DNA of 64,000 bases, from assembly GCF_019656655.1 (NCBI RefSeq), contig NZ_BPMV01000001.1, forward strand, positions 930,001 to 994,000. Reading direction: 5' to 3'. A program made the translations under genes and the position numbers. Source of the stretch: Tsukamurella sp. TY48 (GTDB lineage Bacteria; Actinomycetota; Actinomycetes; Mycobacteriales; Mycobacteriaceae). The notes beneath the pieces are model-generated. The model did no database searches. It had not been told where the DNA came from and worked only from the letters and a program-made list of their open reading frames with translations. Shown in pieces: positions 1 to 8,630 of this stretch; positions within the stretch are counted from its first letter, which is position 1; each line of letters starts with the position of its first letter.

Positions 1-1
1 G

Positions 2-331
2 ACGGTTCCCGAGTCCGCACCGCCCCGCGCCTCGCGGGGCGAGACACTGATCCTGGACGCCTATTTCGCCGCGCGGCGCCGCTTCCGCGCGGCACCCAGT
101 GGTTTCGATGCTCCGGCGGCCCGGATCGCCGAGCACGCCGTGCTGCAGATCTGGTCACCCGCTGACGGCCCGGAGGTGGGGCGCCTGTCCCGCGACGGTG
201 CGGTCATCTCGCGCGCGGTCGAGCTCGGCCGGGCTGCGGCGATGGACGTGCTCTCCGCCGCAGGACCGGCACACCGCGAATCGGCTCGGATGATCGACCG
301 TGAGAACGCCCTCCGCCGCTATCGCGGTTGA
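2..331 (+). CDS. Unknown protein, C-terminal part (5' end outside window)
   Basis: The frame is open from the first base of the window and ends at TGA 329-331, so only about 109 C-terminal residues are present. The protein is rich in Ala and Arg, with a predicted helical end (RAVELGRAAAMDVLSAAG). I do not recognise a domain. The end loosely resembles the tail of patatin-like phospholipases (acidic stretch, then a helix with A-x-x-x-G spacing), but this is weak. It converges on the NTF2-like gene on the opposite strand, with 2 bp between them. Confidence 0.5.
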   Translation, partial: TVPESAPPRASRGETLILDAYFAARRRFRAAPSGFDAPAARIAEHAVLQIWSPADGPEVGRLSRDGAVISRAVELGRAAAMDVLSAAGPAHRESARMIDRENALRRYRG

Positions 332-333
332 TT

Positions 334-756
334 TCAGTCGGCGGCGACGGGTGTGCCCTGGTGGAACAGCACCGACCACCGGTTCTCGCGGCGCTTCCAC
401 ACGGTGAGGCGGCGGGTGACCCGGTCGCCCTGGATCAGGGTGTAGGTGAGCAGGTAGGTCGAGGCACCGGTGGCGCGCACCTGGAAGTCGCTGGTCTCCC
501 AGTCGTCGAGCGCCGGATCTGCGTATCGCTGTTCGAGCACCGACCACACGTAGTCCCTGCTGTACCGCTTCCCGGACGCGCCCACCTCCCAGAAGTCGGG
601 GGCGGTGAGGGCGAGGAAATCCTCCCGGGTGGTTCCCCACTCCGGGCGGTGGAAGATCGGCTCGCGACGGCGCAGGTCCTCGAGGACCTCGCGCAGTTCG
701 CGCGCCGTGGTGCGATCCGGTTCGCGCTCGATGTCCCGCGGGTCGAGCGCGGTCAC
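334..756 (-). CDS. NTF2-like / DUF4440 family protein
   Basis: This 140-residue protein contains the features of the SnoaL/NTF2 cone fold: an N-terminal helix followed by WGTTREDFLALTAPDFWEVG and a C-terminal beta-rich stretch ending LTVWKRRENRWSVLFHQGTP, typical of DUF4440 proteins. Members are small ligand-binding or catalytic domains of mixed function, so no substrate can be named. I chose the GTG at 754-756 because it forms a 4-bp GTGA overlap with the stop of the upstream gene; longer readings of this frame run antisense-like through that gene. Two NTF2-like proteins in one coupled transcript could form a heterodimer (inference). Confidence 0.72.
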   Translation of the reverse strand: MTALDPRDIEREPDRTTARELREVLEDLRRREPIFHRPEWGTTREDFLALTAPDFWEVGASGKRYSRDYVWSVLEQRYADPALDDWETSDFQVRATGASTYLLTYTLIQGDRVTRRLTVWKRRENRWSVLFHQGTPVAAD

Positions 757-1082
757 CCCTCGCGGATCGTCATGGAGGCGATCTTGTCGCCGTCCACGGC
801 GAAGGTGAACTCGCTGAGACCGTTCGCGTGGGTGCTGCGCCAGTCGCCGATCACCACGACGGTGGATCCGTCCACGGTCACCTTTTCGGGTGTCAGGACG
901 CCCTTGGCGCCGAGGAACTCCCCGTCGCTCCACTTCTTGATCGCGGCCCGGTCGGGGAAGACCCGACCCCAGTCGTCGACGAATCCGGTGTCGGTGAAGG
1001 CGTTCAAGAAGCCCTGCTCGTCGCCGGCGTTGACGGCGGCGATGAACGTCGCGACAGGTTCGGGGACGGTGACGTCTGACAT
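753..1082 (-). CDS. NTF2-like nuclear transport factor family protein
   Basis: This 109-residue protein starts MSDVTVPEPVATFIAAVNAG and shows the SnoaL-like pattern: an N-terminal helix with 'FIAAVNAGDEQGFLNAFTD', a central W-G-R-V segment and terminal beta strands (VTVDGSTVVVIGDWRSTHAN, EFTFAVDGDKIASMTIREG). The family includes small cyclases, isomerases and non-enzymatic binding domains. The ATG at 1082 begins the conserved part; 26 additional upstream residues in this frame are not convincing. It is translationally coupled by 4 bp to the second NTF2-like gene. Confidence 0.75.
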   Translation of the reverse strand: MSDVTVPEPVATFIAAVNAGDEQGFLNAFTDTGFVDDWGRVFPDRAAIKKWSDGEFLGAKGVLTPEKVTVDGSTVVVIGDWRSTHANGLSEFTFAVDGDKIASMTIREG

Positions 1083-1178
1083 GTTCACTCCAATCGTCGG
1101 GTGCCTCCCACCGTACTCAGGTTCGCCATACCTATGTACTCGCGGTGTCGAGATACCCACAAGCGGACCTTGTGACGC

Positions 1179-4100
1179 CTACTGCCAGTCGCGCGAACGC
1201 GAGGGCACCGTCAGGTCCATGCGTTGCAGCCGATCCGCGACCACGGTGACCGCGCCCTCGGCGTTCTGCAGCTTGCCGCGGATCAGCAGCGCGGGCGCGG
1301 ATTGCGCCAGCCGCCGGTAGCGCGCCCACAGGCCCTGACTGCACACCACGTTCACCATGCCCGTCTCGTCCTCCAGATTGATGAACGTGACGCCGCCCGC
1401 GGTGGCGGGGCGCTGCCGGTGCGTCACGGCGCCACCCACCAGGACCCGGTCACCGTCGGGCAGGGAGAGCAGGCGATCGGCCGTGATCACCCCGAGCTCG
1501 TCGAGCTTCGGGCGCAGGAACTCCGTGGGGTACTTCCCGACGGTGACCGAGGTGGCCCAGACGTCTGCGGCGGCGAGTTCGGTCTCGCTCATGCCGGGCA
1601 GGGTGGGCGGGGCGCCCGCGGTCGCGGTGCCCGGCAGACGGTCCGGTCGCTCACGCGCCGCCGCCCCGGCCTCCCACAGCGCCTGCCTGCGGTCGCGGCC
1701 GAAGCAGTCGAGCGCCCCCGAGGTGGCGAGCGCCTCCGCCTGTGCCACGGTGAGTTCCACCCGGGAGGTGAGATCGGTGAGCCGCGTGTAGGCACCGTGC
1801 GCGTCCCGTTCGGCGACGATCCGCTCGGCCAGTTCGTCGCCGATGGTGCGGATCGCGGCCAGACCCAGCCGCACCTCCAGTCCGGCGTTCTCCAGGTTCG
1901 CCCAGGGCAGGCTGATGTTCACGTCCGGACCGTGCACGGTGACCCCGTGCCGCCGCGCATCGGCCACCAGGGACTGCGGGGAGTAGAAGCCCATGGGCTG
2001 CGCCCGCAGCAGGGCGGCGCAGAAGGCCGCCGGGTGATAGCACTTGAACCACGAGGAGTAGAAGACCAGCGAGGCGAACGATTGCGAATGACTCTCGGGG
2101 AAACCGAAGTTCGCGAAGGCCGCGAGCTTCTCGAAGATGCGGTCGGCCAGTTCCCCCTCGATGCCGTGCAGCCGCTTCGCCCCCGCGTAGAACCGGTCGC
2201 GCAGTTGTTCCATCTTCTCCGTGGACCGCTTCGACCCCATGGCGCGGCGCAGCTGATCCGCCTCGGCCGGGGTGAAATCGGCGACGTCCACCGCGAGCTG
2301 CATGAGCTGCTCCTGGAACAGCGGCACACCCAGCGTGCGCCTGAGCGTCTTCCACATCGACGGATGCTCCACGTGCGGCTCCTCCTTCCCGTTACGGCGG
2401 CGGATGTACGGGTGCACCGAACCGCCCTGGATGGGGCCGGGCCGGATCAACGCGACCTCCACCACCAGGTCGTAGAAGTTCTCCGGTTTGAGCCGCGGGA
2501 GGGTGGCCATCTGGGCCCGGGACTCCACCTGGAAGACACCCACGGAATCGGCGCGGCGCAGCATCGCGTAGACCGTGTCGTCGGTGAGGTCGAGCTCGGC
2601 GAAATCGACGGCGATCCCCTTGTGCTGCTTGAGCAGATCCTGCGCGTAGTGCAGGGCGCTGAGCATGCCGAGACCGAGCAGGTCGAACTTCACCAGCCCC
2701 GCGGCGGCGCAGTCGTCCTTGTCCCACTGCAGCACGCTGCGGTTCTCCATGCGGGCCCATTCGGTGGGGCAGACATCGGCGATGGGGCGGTCGCAGATAA
2801 CCATGCCGCCGGAGTGGATTCCGAGGTGCCGCGGCAGATCGGCGATCTGCGTGGCCAGATCGATCACGCGGCCGGGCACCCCGTCGGGCACCGGGTCGTT
2901 GCGCCAGCCGTAGCTGGAGACCTGTTTACTCCAGGCGTCCTGCTGCCCTTGGGAATAGCCGAGGGCACGGGCGGTGTCGCGCACCGCGGACCGTCCGCGG
3001 TAGGTGATCACGTTGGCCACCTGCGCGGCGTACGCGCGGCCGTACTTGCGGTAGACGAACTGGATCGCCTCCTCCCGACGGTCGGACTCGATGTCGATAT
3101 CGATATCGGGTGGACCGTCGCGTTCCGGGGCGAGGAAACGCTCGAACAGCAGCTCGTTACGGACCGGATCGACCGCGGTGATCCCGAGCGCGAAGCACAC
3201 GGCGGAGTTGGCGGCGCTGCCACGGCCCTGGCACAGGATGTCGGCATCGCGGCAGAAGCTCACGATGTCGTGCACGATGAGGAAGTAGCCCGGGAAGGTG
3301 AGGGCCTCGATCACGTTCAGCTCGTGCTCGATCTGCCGGTACGCCTGTGGATTCGACTCCGGCGGACCGTATCGGCCGAGCGCTCCGCGGCGGGTGAGCT
3401 CGCGCAGCCAGGTGGCCTCGGTGTGGCCGGAGGGAACGTCGAAGGGCGGCAGGTTCGGCGCGATCAGCCTGAGGTTGAAGGCGCATTCGGCCGCCAGTTC
3501 CACGGCGCCCGCGATCGCGCCCGGATGCTCCGGCAGCAGCAGCGCCATCTCGTCGCCCGAACGCAGATGCGCACCCCCGGCCGCGGGCAGCCAGCCGTCG
3601 AGCTCATCGAGGCTGCGCCGGGCGCGGATCGCGGCCAGGGTGGCCGCGAGGCGGCGCTGGTCCGGACGGGCGAAGTGCGCGCCCGTGGTGGCGACGGTGC
3701 CCACCCCCATCCTGGCGGCGACCCCGGCGAGGAGGTGGTTGCGCTCATCGTCCTCGGGGACGCCGTGCACCGTGAGTTCCATGCTGACCCGGTCGGGACC
3801 GAACCGGTCGAGGAGCTGCGCCAGGGCGGCCGCCGCACCGTCGGGCCCCGCGGCGTCGAGCCCGCGCCGGACCGCACCCTTGCGGCAGCCGGTGAGGATG
3901 TGCCAGTGCCCGCCGGACCACTCGGCCAGGCGGTCCGGATGGAAGCGCAGCAGCCCCTTCTCCCCCGCCTCCATGTGCGCCTGCGCCATGGCGCGGGACA
4001 GGCGGCGGTAGCCCTCCTGCCCGCGCGCGAGGACCAGCAGGTGTTCGCCGTCCGGGTCTTCCGCGCCGGTGCGCTCCGCATCGTGCTGGAGCGAGAGTTC

Positions 4101-4460
4101 CGCCCCGAAGACCGTGGGCACGCCCAGGCCGAGCGCCGCCTCGGCGAACCGGACCACCCCGTAGAAGCCGTTGTGATCGGTGACGGCGAGGGCCTTCAGC
4201 CCCAGGGCGTGCGCCTGCTCCACCATCTCCTCGGGCTGCGCGGCGCCGTCGAGGAAGCTGAACGCGGTGTGGGCGTGCAGCTCGGCGTAGGGCACCCGGG
4301 AGACGCCGGGCCCCCGCTCGCCCGGCACGTAGGGCTCACGCTTGCGCGACCAGGCCGGCGAATCACCACCGTCGCCCGGGGGCTCCTCCCGCCGCGCCGG
4401 CGCGCGCCCCGAGAGCACCCGCTCCATCTCCGCCCAGCTGGGCCCGTTACTCCAACCCAC
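1179..4460 (-). CDS. dnaE2: Error-prone DNA polymerase III alpha subunit DnaE2
   Basis: This 1093-residue protein has a PHP domain near residues 58-280 ([12 protein letters not shown] at 62-73), the polymerase motif [10 protein letters not shown] (411-420), catalytic aspartates in [10 protein letters not shown] (451-460), and a C-terminal OB-fold near residue 990. Length and motifs fit DnaE2, the polymerase of the actinobacterial mutasome that works with ImuA' and ImuB in damage-induced mutagenesis and lesion tolerance (known for mycobacteria). The start is GTG 4458-4460: TATGCT lies 6 nt upstream, so the transcript is probably leaderless. A LexA-type half-site adjoins that hexamer. The partners imuA'-imuB lie 7 kb away on the same strand rather than adjacent. 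Confidence 0.96.
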   Translation of the reverse strand: MGWSNGPSWAEMERVLSGRAPARREEPPGDGGDSPAWSRKREPYVPGERGPGVSRVPYAELHAHTAFSFLDGAAQPEEMVEQAHALGLKALAVTDHNGFYGVVRFAEAALGLGVPTVFGAELSLQHDAERTGAEDPDGEHLLVLARGQEGYRRLSRAMAQAHMEAGEKGLLRFHPDRLAEWSGGHWHILTGCRKGAVRRGLDAAGPDGAAAALAQLLDRFGPDRVSMELTVHGVPEDDERNHLLAGVAARMGVGTVATTGAHFARPDQRRLAATLAAIRARRSLDELDGWLPAAGGAHLRSGDEMALLLPEHPGAIAGAVELAAECAFNLRLIAPNLPPFDVPSGHTEATWLRELTRRGALGRYGPPESNPQAYRQIEHELNVIEALTFPGYFLIVHDIVSFCRDADILCQGRGSAANSAVCFALGITAVDPVRNELLFERFLAPERDGPPDIDIDIESDRREEAIQFVYRKYGRAYAAQVANVITYRGRSAVRDTARALGYSQGQQDAWSKQVSSYGWRNDPVPDGVPGRVIDLATQIADLPRHLGIHSGGMVICDRPIADVCPTEWARMENRSVLQWDKDDCAAAGLVKFDLLGLGMLSALHYAQDLLKQHKGIAVDFAELDLTDDTVYAMLRRADSVGVFQVESRAQMATLPRLKPENFYDLVVEVALIRPGPIQGGSVHPYIRRRNGKEEPHVEHPSMWKTLRRTLGVPLFQEQLMQLAVDVADFTPAEADQLRRAMGSKRSTEKMEQLRDRFYAGAKRLHGIEGELADRIFEKLAAFANFGFPESHSQSFASLVFYSSWFKCYHPAAFCAALLRAQPMGFYSPQSLVADARRHGVTVHGPDVNISLPWANLENAGLEVRLGLAAIRTIGDELAERIVAERDAHGAYTRLTDLTSRVELTVAQAEALATSGALDCFGRDRRQALWEAGAAARERPDRLPGTATAGAPPTLPGMSETELAAADVWATSVTVGKYPTEFLRPKLDELGVITADRLLSLPDGDRVLVGGAVTHRQRPATAGGVTFINLEDETGMVNVVCSQGLWARYRRLAQSAPALLIRGKLQNAEGAVTVVADRLQRMDLTVPSRSRDWQ

Positions 4461-4471
4461 CCCTTCAGCAT

Positions 4472-4507
4472 ACGCTCACATGTTCGATTTCACACTTCGT
4501 ATCGAAC
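4472..4507. promoter_or_regulatory. Candidate LexA-related operator region upstream of dnaE2
   Basis: On the minus strand, TCGAACATGTGAGCGT (4487 down to 4472) matches 9 of 12 specified positions of the actinobacterial LexA box TCGAAC-N4-GTTCGA. It runs straight into the TATGCT -10 of dnaE2. The same half-site is part of a perfect 7-bp inverted repeat, GTTCGAT (4482-4488) and ATCGAAC (4501-4507), spaced by 12 bp. dnaE2 is SOS-induced in mycobacteria, which supports the reading, but the box is degenerate. Confidence 0.5.
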
Positions 4508-4544
4508 GTCGCTCGCGAGGGGCTCCCCACCTAGAGTGGACACC

Positions 4545-4874
4545 GTGACGGTGACCAAGTCGATCCTGCTGTTCGGAGTGGCCGCGCTGTTCGAGATCGG
4601 CGGCGCATGGCTGGTGTGGCAGGGCATCCGGGAACACCGCGGGTGGCTGTGGATCGGCGCGGGCGTGATCGCGCTCGGCCTGTACGGGGTGGTCGCGGCG
4701 CAGCAGCCGGACGCGGACTTCGGCCGGATCCTGGCGGCCTACGGCGGCGTCTTCATCGCCGGTTCACTCCTGTGGGCGATGGCGGTGGACGGCTTCCGCC
4801 CCGACCGCTGGGACGTGACGGGCGCCCTGATCGCGCTCGTCGGCGTGGCGGTGATCATGTATGCGCCGCGCTGA
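4545..4874 (+). CDS. YnfA family (UPF0060) small membrane protein
   Basis: This 109-residue protein has four hydrophobic helices and the YnfA hallmarks [19 protein letters not shown] near the N-terminus and [20 protein letters not shown] with [10 protein letters not shown] in the second half. The family resembles small multidrug-resistance-like transporters and is annotated UPF0060. The start is GTG 4545, preceded by TAGAGT and 7 nt, indicating a leaderless transcript. It is divergent from dnaE2 with an 84-bp shared intergenic region, and its last 14 bp overlap the next gene. Confidence 0.93.
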   Translation: MTVTKSILLFGVAALFEIGGAWLVWQGIREHRGWLWIGAGVIALGLYGVVAAQQPDADFGRILAAYGGVFIAGSLLWAMAVDGFRPDRWDVTGALIALVGVAVIMYAPR

Positions 4875-5421
4875 ACCGCTCGCGGCCGTCCTGGTCGAAC
4901 AACTCGACCCCCGCACGGTATCGGCGCTCGCCGCGGGTGATCTGCGGCGCGCGAACCGGTTCAGCGAGCACCACCTTCCGGCCTCGTTCATCACACCGGA
5001 GTCGGTGCGCCTGTGGCGGTTACGCGACCGACAGATCAGTGACGACCCGGCCAGCGCGGACTGGATCACCGGGGCGATCGTGGACGGCGATCTGGGTCTC
5101 GTGGTGGGGCGCGCCGGCTACCACGCGCCGCCGAACGCCGCGGGCACCGTGGAGATCGGATACGCCGTCGACGAGGAGTACCGCCGCCGCGGATACGCCC
5201 GCGGCGCCCTCGAATTCCTTCTCGACCGGGCGGCCCGGGAACCGTCGGTCCGGACGGTGCGCGCCACCGTGGCACCGGACAACACGGCATCGTCGGCACT
5301 GATCGCCCAGTACGGGTTCGCCCAGGTGGGCTCGCAGATCGACGAGGAAGACGGGCTGGAGTTGATCTACGAGATCCCCAGCAACCGGGACCGGCCCGCT
5401 ATGCGCGCAGGGAGGCGATGA
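4861..5421 (+). CDS. GNAT family N-acetyltransferase (RimJ/RimL type)
   Basis: This 186-residue protein has the acetyl-CoA binding motif A of GNAT enzymes: [20 protein letters not shown], with the R/Q-x-x-G-x-A signature, followed by the strand-helix pair [20 protein letters not shown] and the G-F motif of motif B. This fits the RimJ/RimL-like branch that acetylates protein N-termini or small amines; the substrate is unknown. The ATG at 4861 overlaps the end of the YnfA gene by 14 bp in another frame, suggesting translational coupling. The 3' end overlaps the convergent TetR gene by 23 bp. Confidence 0.88.
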   Translation: MRRAEPLAAVLVEQLDPRTVSALAAGDLRRANRFSEHHLPASFITPESVRLWRLRDRQISDDPASADWITGAIVDGDLGLVVGRAGYHAPPNAAGTVEIGYAVDEEYRRRGYARGALEFLLDRAAREPSVRTVRATVAPDNTASSALIAQYGFAQVGSQIDEEDGLELIYEIPSNRDRPAMRAGRR

Positions 5422-5941
5422 GCCGGGCCAGCGGCGGCTGCGGATCGAAATCCTCCGCCGGCAGCGCCAGTTGCCGGATGACCACCGCGTCGGTCGCATC
5501 CATCACCAGCGCCGAGGCGGCACCGTCGAGCCCCAGGCTCGCGCCGATCGCCATCCCCACCGCCTCGACGGCGGCGCGCCCGCGGCGGAGCGGCTCCTGC
5601 AGTTCCGGGTCGACGGCCGCCGCCGCGAACAGGTTCAGGCGCGCGACGCCGCGCACCCGGCCGGGCCCGACCGACCACCGCACGTAGTCGACGAGGCGCT
5701 CGGTCACCTCGTCGACCGGGAGATCGACGCCTCCGTCGAAGCCCTCCCAGAAGGCCAGGTCCTGCTCGACCATCCGGTCGACGATCCCGCGTACCAGCGC
5801 AGCTCGCGACCGGAAATGGTTCGACGTGGTGCCCGCCGGCACACCGGCGGCACCGTCGACGGCGCGATGCGTGAGGCCGCGCAACCCGCGGGTGCCCACC
5901 ACCTCGATCGCCGCGTCGAGCACCTCTTCCCGTCGTCCCAT
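5399..5941 (-). CDS. TetR family transcriptional regulator
   Basis: This 180-residue protein starts MGRREEVLDAAIEVVGTRGL, with an N-terminal helix-turn-helix (LTHRAVDGAAGVPAGTTSNHF, residues about 27-47) and a helical C-terminal ligand domain. The helix-turn-helix fits TetR. It is divergent from an FAD monooxygenase with only 44 bp between start codons and a perfect inverted repeat in that gap, so it probably represses the monooxygenase and itself. The start at 5941 was chosen over an upstream ATG in the same frame because TACTGT lies 8 nt before it and the longer version would cover the operator. Confidence 0.88.
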   Translation of the reverse strand: MGRREEVLDAAIEVVGTRGLRGLTHRAVDGAAGVPAGTTSNHFRSRAALVRGIVDRMVEQDLAFWEGFDGGVDLPVDEVTERLVDYVRWSVGPGRVRGVARLNLFAAAAVDPELQEPLRRGRAAVEAVGMAIGASLGLDGAASALVMDATDAVVIRQLALPAEDFDPQPPLARLIASLRA

Positions 5942-5960
5942 GCGGTCCGACAGTACCGTC

Positions 5961-5974
5961 ACTACATTTGTAGT
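5961..5974. promoter_or_regulatory. Candidate TetR operator between regulator and monooxygenase
   Basis: ACTACATTTGTAGT is a perfect inverted repeat (arms ACTACA and TGTAGT, 2-nt spacer) inside the 44-bp divergent gap. Its right end touches TACGTT, the -10 hexamer of the monooxygenase, and its left end lies just upstream of TACTGT of the TetR gene. A repressor bound here would cover both promoters. Confidence 0.7.
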
Positions 5975-5985
5975 ACGTTGGATCC

Positions 5986-7029
5986 ATGGCAACAGCAGCG
6001 ATCATCGGCGGCGGCATCGGCGGACTCGCCACCGCGGCACTCCTGACCGAGCAGGGCTGGGAGGTGGAGGTCTTCGAGCGGGCACCGTCACTGCCCGGTA
6101 CCGGGACCGCACTGGGGATGTGGCCCGAGGCGCTCGCCGTCCTGGACCGGGCGGGCGCCGGGGAGCGCGTGCGGGAGATCGGCATCGATCAGCGGTTCGC
6201 CGAGATCCGCAGCGCGGAGGGGCACCGCCTCGGTTCCCGGGTCGAAGCGAAGGGCGCCACCGTGATCATCTCCCGTCCGCGGCTGCTGGAATCCCTCGCC
6301 GCGGCCGCCCCCGCCGTCCGGTTCGGCGAGCGCCGCACCGATCTCGACGGGCTCGATCACGACGTGATCGTGGGCGCCGACGGGATCAACAGCATCACCC
6401 GCACGCACGTGCTCGGACACGTGGTGGAGCCGCGCCCGCTGGGCGTGGACGTGCTCATCGGCAGATGCCCCGGCAGCACCGATGTCTTCACCGAATACTG
6501 GGGCCCCGGAAGACTGTTCGGTGTCACACCGCGCGACGGCGGCTTCATCAACTGGTACGCCGAGTTCGATCCGGCGGCGATACCGGCGGCATGTCCCGAT
6601 CCCGACGCCGACCCGCGCGGCTTCCTCCGTGCGGCGTACCGCGGCTGGGACCCCCGCGTGATCGAGACGATCGAGGGCATCGAGGTCGAGTCGGCGCTGC
6701 ACTACCGCTCCCGCGATCTGCCCCGGCTGCCCCGGATCGTCCGTGACAACGTGGCGCTGATCGGCGACGCCGCCCACGCGATGGCGCCGAACCTCGGCCG
6801 CGGCGCGTGCGAGACGCTGCTCGACGCCGCCGCCCTCGCCGATGCGCTCGGTGCGGCCGACACCTTCTCCGGCGACGCGTCGGCGGCCCTGGCCGGCTAC
6901 GAACGCGCCCGCAGGCTCGCCGGCCAACGGACGATGCTGCTGTCACGGGCGATGCGCTACACCGCGCTGACCAGCAGATTGCGTGCGCCGCGCGATCTAC
7001 TGTTGCGCGGGATCGCCGCTGTCGCCTGA
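5986..7029 (+). CDS. FAD-dependent aromatic-ring type monooxygenase
   Basis: This 347-residue protein has the three landmarks of the class A flavoprotein hydroxylases: the dinucleotide-binding GGGIGGLATAALL (residues 8-20), the DG motif VGADGINS (about 129-136), and GD motif NVALIGDAAHAMAPNLGRGA near residue 255. These enzymes hydroxylate aromatic or polyketide-like substrates, or inactivate antibiotics, using NAD(P)H and O2. The substrate is unknown. TACGTT lies 6 nt before the ATG, so the transcript is probably leaderless. The 3' end overlaps the convergent MarR gene by 33 bp. Confidence 0.9.
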   Translation: MATAAIIGGGIGGLATAALLTEQGWEVEVFERAPSLPGTGTALGMWPEALAVLDRAGAGERVREIGIDQRFAEIRSAEGHRLGSRVEAKGATVIISRPRLLESLAAAAPAVRFGERRTDLDGLDHDVIVGADGINSITRTHVLGHVVEPRPLGVDVLIGRCPGSTDVFTEYWGPGRLFGVTPRDGGFINWYAEFDPAAIPAACPDPDADPRGFLRAAYRGWDPRVIETIEGIEVESALHYRSRDLPRLPRIVRDNVALIGDAAHAMAPNLGRGACETLLDAAALADALGAADTFSGDASAALAGYERARRLAGQRTMLLSRAMRYTALTSRLRAPRDLLLRGIAAVA

Positions 7030-7494
7030 GCTCTCCGGCCGATCGACCAGGGCAGCGCTGACCTTGGGCAGAATCCGGGCGAGGGCATCCACATCACCCG
7101 GGTCGAGGTCGTCGAAGACGCGGCGCCGCACCTCCGCGACGTGCGTGCGGGCCGCGGAGTCGAGGACCGCGAAACCGGCGTCGGTCAGTTCCGCGGAGGC
7201 CGACCGGCCGGCCGCGTGCCGCACCAGCCAGCCCGACTCCCCGAGCTTGCGCAGGACGTGCGACAGCCGCGACGGCGAGGAGTTGGCGGCCTCGGCCAGC
7301 GCGGACAGGCCCATCCGCCGCCCCGGCGCCTGGGAGAGCTGCGCCATCACCATGAACTCGTAGTGCGTGAGACCGGAGTCGGTCCGCAGCTGGGTGTCCA
7401 ACTTCGCCGGCAACTGCATCGCGATGTTGATCAGCGGAAGCCACGCCGACATCTCGGCGTCGGACAGCCATCGCACGTCGTCGGTCGGGCCCAC
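6997..7494 (-). CDS. MarR family transcriptional regulator
   Basis: This 165-residue protein has a MarR winged helix: LTHYEFMVMAQLSQAPGRRM, then MGLSALAEAANSSPSRLSHV (recognition helix) and the wing ESGWLVRHAAGRSASAELTD. The likely start is GTG 7492-7494, with a GGGGGTG stretch about 10 nt upstream that can serve as ribosome binding site. It is divergent from the amidohydrolase gene (gap 174 bp) and could regulate it, or the overlapping monooxygenase on the other side. No effector can be deduced. Confidence 0.88.
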   Translation of the reverse strand: MGPTDDVRWLSDAEMSAWLPLINIAMQLPAKLDTQLRTDSGLTHYEFMVMAQLSQAPGRRMGLSALAEAANSSPSRLSHVLRKLGESGWLVRHAAGRSASAELTDAGFAVLDSAARTHVAEVRRRVFDDLDPGDVDALARILPKVSAALVDRPESSGDSGDPAQQ

Positions 7495-7668
7495 GATGAT
7501 TCACCCCCATGAATGATCGGCGTCACCGCGCTTCTCGAATGACGCGTGACCCCACTGTATACGCCGCCGCGAGCCGGAAACGAGCATCGATTCGACGTCG
7601 CTGATCGCCCGATCGCCGCGAGCGGATTCGCCGGACAGCGGTTCGGACCGGTCGGTAAGTTGGCATCG

Positions 7669-8574
7669 GTGAGCGGCTCTCAGACCACCCCCGGACCCCG
7701 GACCGACGCCGAGATCCCGGCGTACCTGGAGGCGCTCGGCCTCCCCGGCCTCGCCGATATCCATGTGCATTTCCTCCCCGAGCCGATGCTGGCGAAGGTC
7801 TGGGACTTCTTCGACCGCGCCGATGTCGAATACGGCCGGGAGTGGCCGGTCACGTACCGGTTCGACGAGGACACCCGGCTCGACCTGATCCGCGGCATGG
7901 GAGTGCGTGAGATCCCCGCGCTGTGCTACCCGCACAAGCCCGGGATGGCGCAGTGGCTCAACGCCTGGTGCGCCGATTTCGCCCGCCGGGTTCCCGATGG
8001 GATCCACTGCGCCACCCTGTATCCCGAACCGGGAGTGGGCGATTACGTGGCCGCCGCGCTGGCCGACGGTGCCCGACTGTTCAAGATGCACGTCCAGGTG
8101 GGGGTCTTCGCCCCCGACGATCCGCTGCTCGATCCGGCCTGGGATGCCCTCGCGGACGCCGGGGTGCCCGTGGTGATCCACGCCGGGTCCGGTCCGATGG
8201 AGGGTCCGTACACCGGGCCGGCTCACGTCGCCGAGACACTGCGCCGGCATCCGGAGCTGACGCTGGTGATCGCCCATCTCGGCATGCCGGAGTACGACCA
8301 GTTCGCCGATCTCGCCGAACGCTTCCCGAACGTCCACCTCGACACCACGATGGCGGCGACGGACTTCACGGAGGAACTCGCGCCGATGCCGCCGGGCTAC
8401 CGGGAGCGGCTCGCCGGGCTCGCCGATCGCGTGGTGCTGGGCAGCGACTTCCCGAACATCCCCTATCAGTACGCGCATCAGCTGTTCGGTCTCGCGCGCC
8501 TCGACCTCGGCGACGAGTGGATGCGCAAGGTGCTGTGGCACAACGGGCGGAGACTGCTCGGGCACGACGGGTGA
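7669..8574 (+). CDS. Amidohydrolase family protein (COG2159-like TIM barrel)
   Basis: This 301-residue protein has the metal-binding H-x-H motif on strand 1 (ADIHVHFLPEP, residues 30-39), later metal or catalytic positions in PVVIHAGSG and VIAHLGMPEY, and the terminal aspartate in VVLGSDFPN. This pattern fits the ACMSD/2-pyrone-dicarboxylate hydrolase-like amidohydrolases, which decarboxylate or hydrolyse small metabolites. I selected GTG 7669 rather than an upstream ATG at 7546 because TAAGTT sits 7 nt upstream and the extra N-terminal residues lack homology character. Confidence 0.88.
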   Translation: MSGSQTTPGPRTDAEIPAYLEALGLPGLADIHVHFLPEPMLAKVWDFFDRADVEYGREWPVTYRFDEDTRLDLIRGMGVREIPALCYPHKPGMAQWLNAWCADFARRVPDGIHCATLYPEPGVGDYVAAALADGARLFKMHVQVGVFAPDDPLLDPAWDALADAGVPVVIHAGSGPMEGPYTGPAHVAETLRRHPELTLVIAHLGMPEYDQFADLAERFPNVHLDTTMAATDFTEELAPMPPGYRERLAGLADRVVLGSDFPNIPYQYAHQLFGLARLDLGDEWMRKVLWHNGRRLLGHDG

Positions 8575-8630
8575 GCACCACGCGGTGCCGCGGCCGGGGC
8601 CCGGCGGAGCTCCGTCGATACGATGGGCGC

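Noticed and set aside
1224-4544. Plus-strand open frame through dnaE2
   Set aside because: Antisense shadow of a high-GC gene. Only its last 109 codons, from 4545, are real (YnfA).
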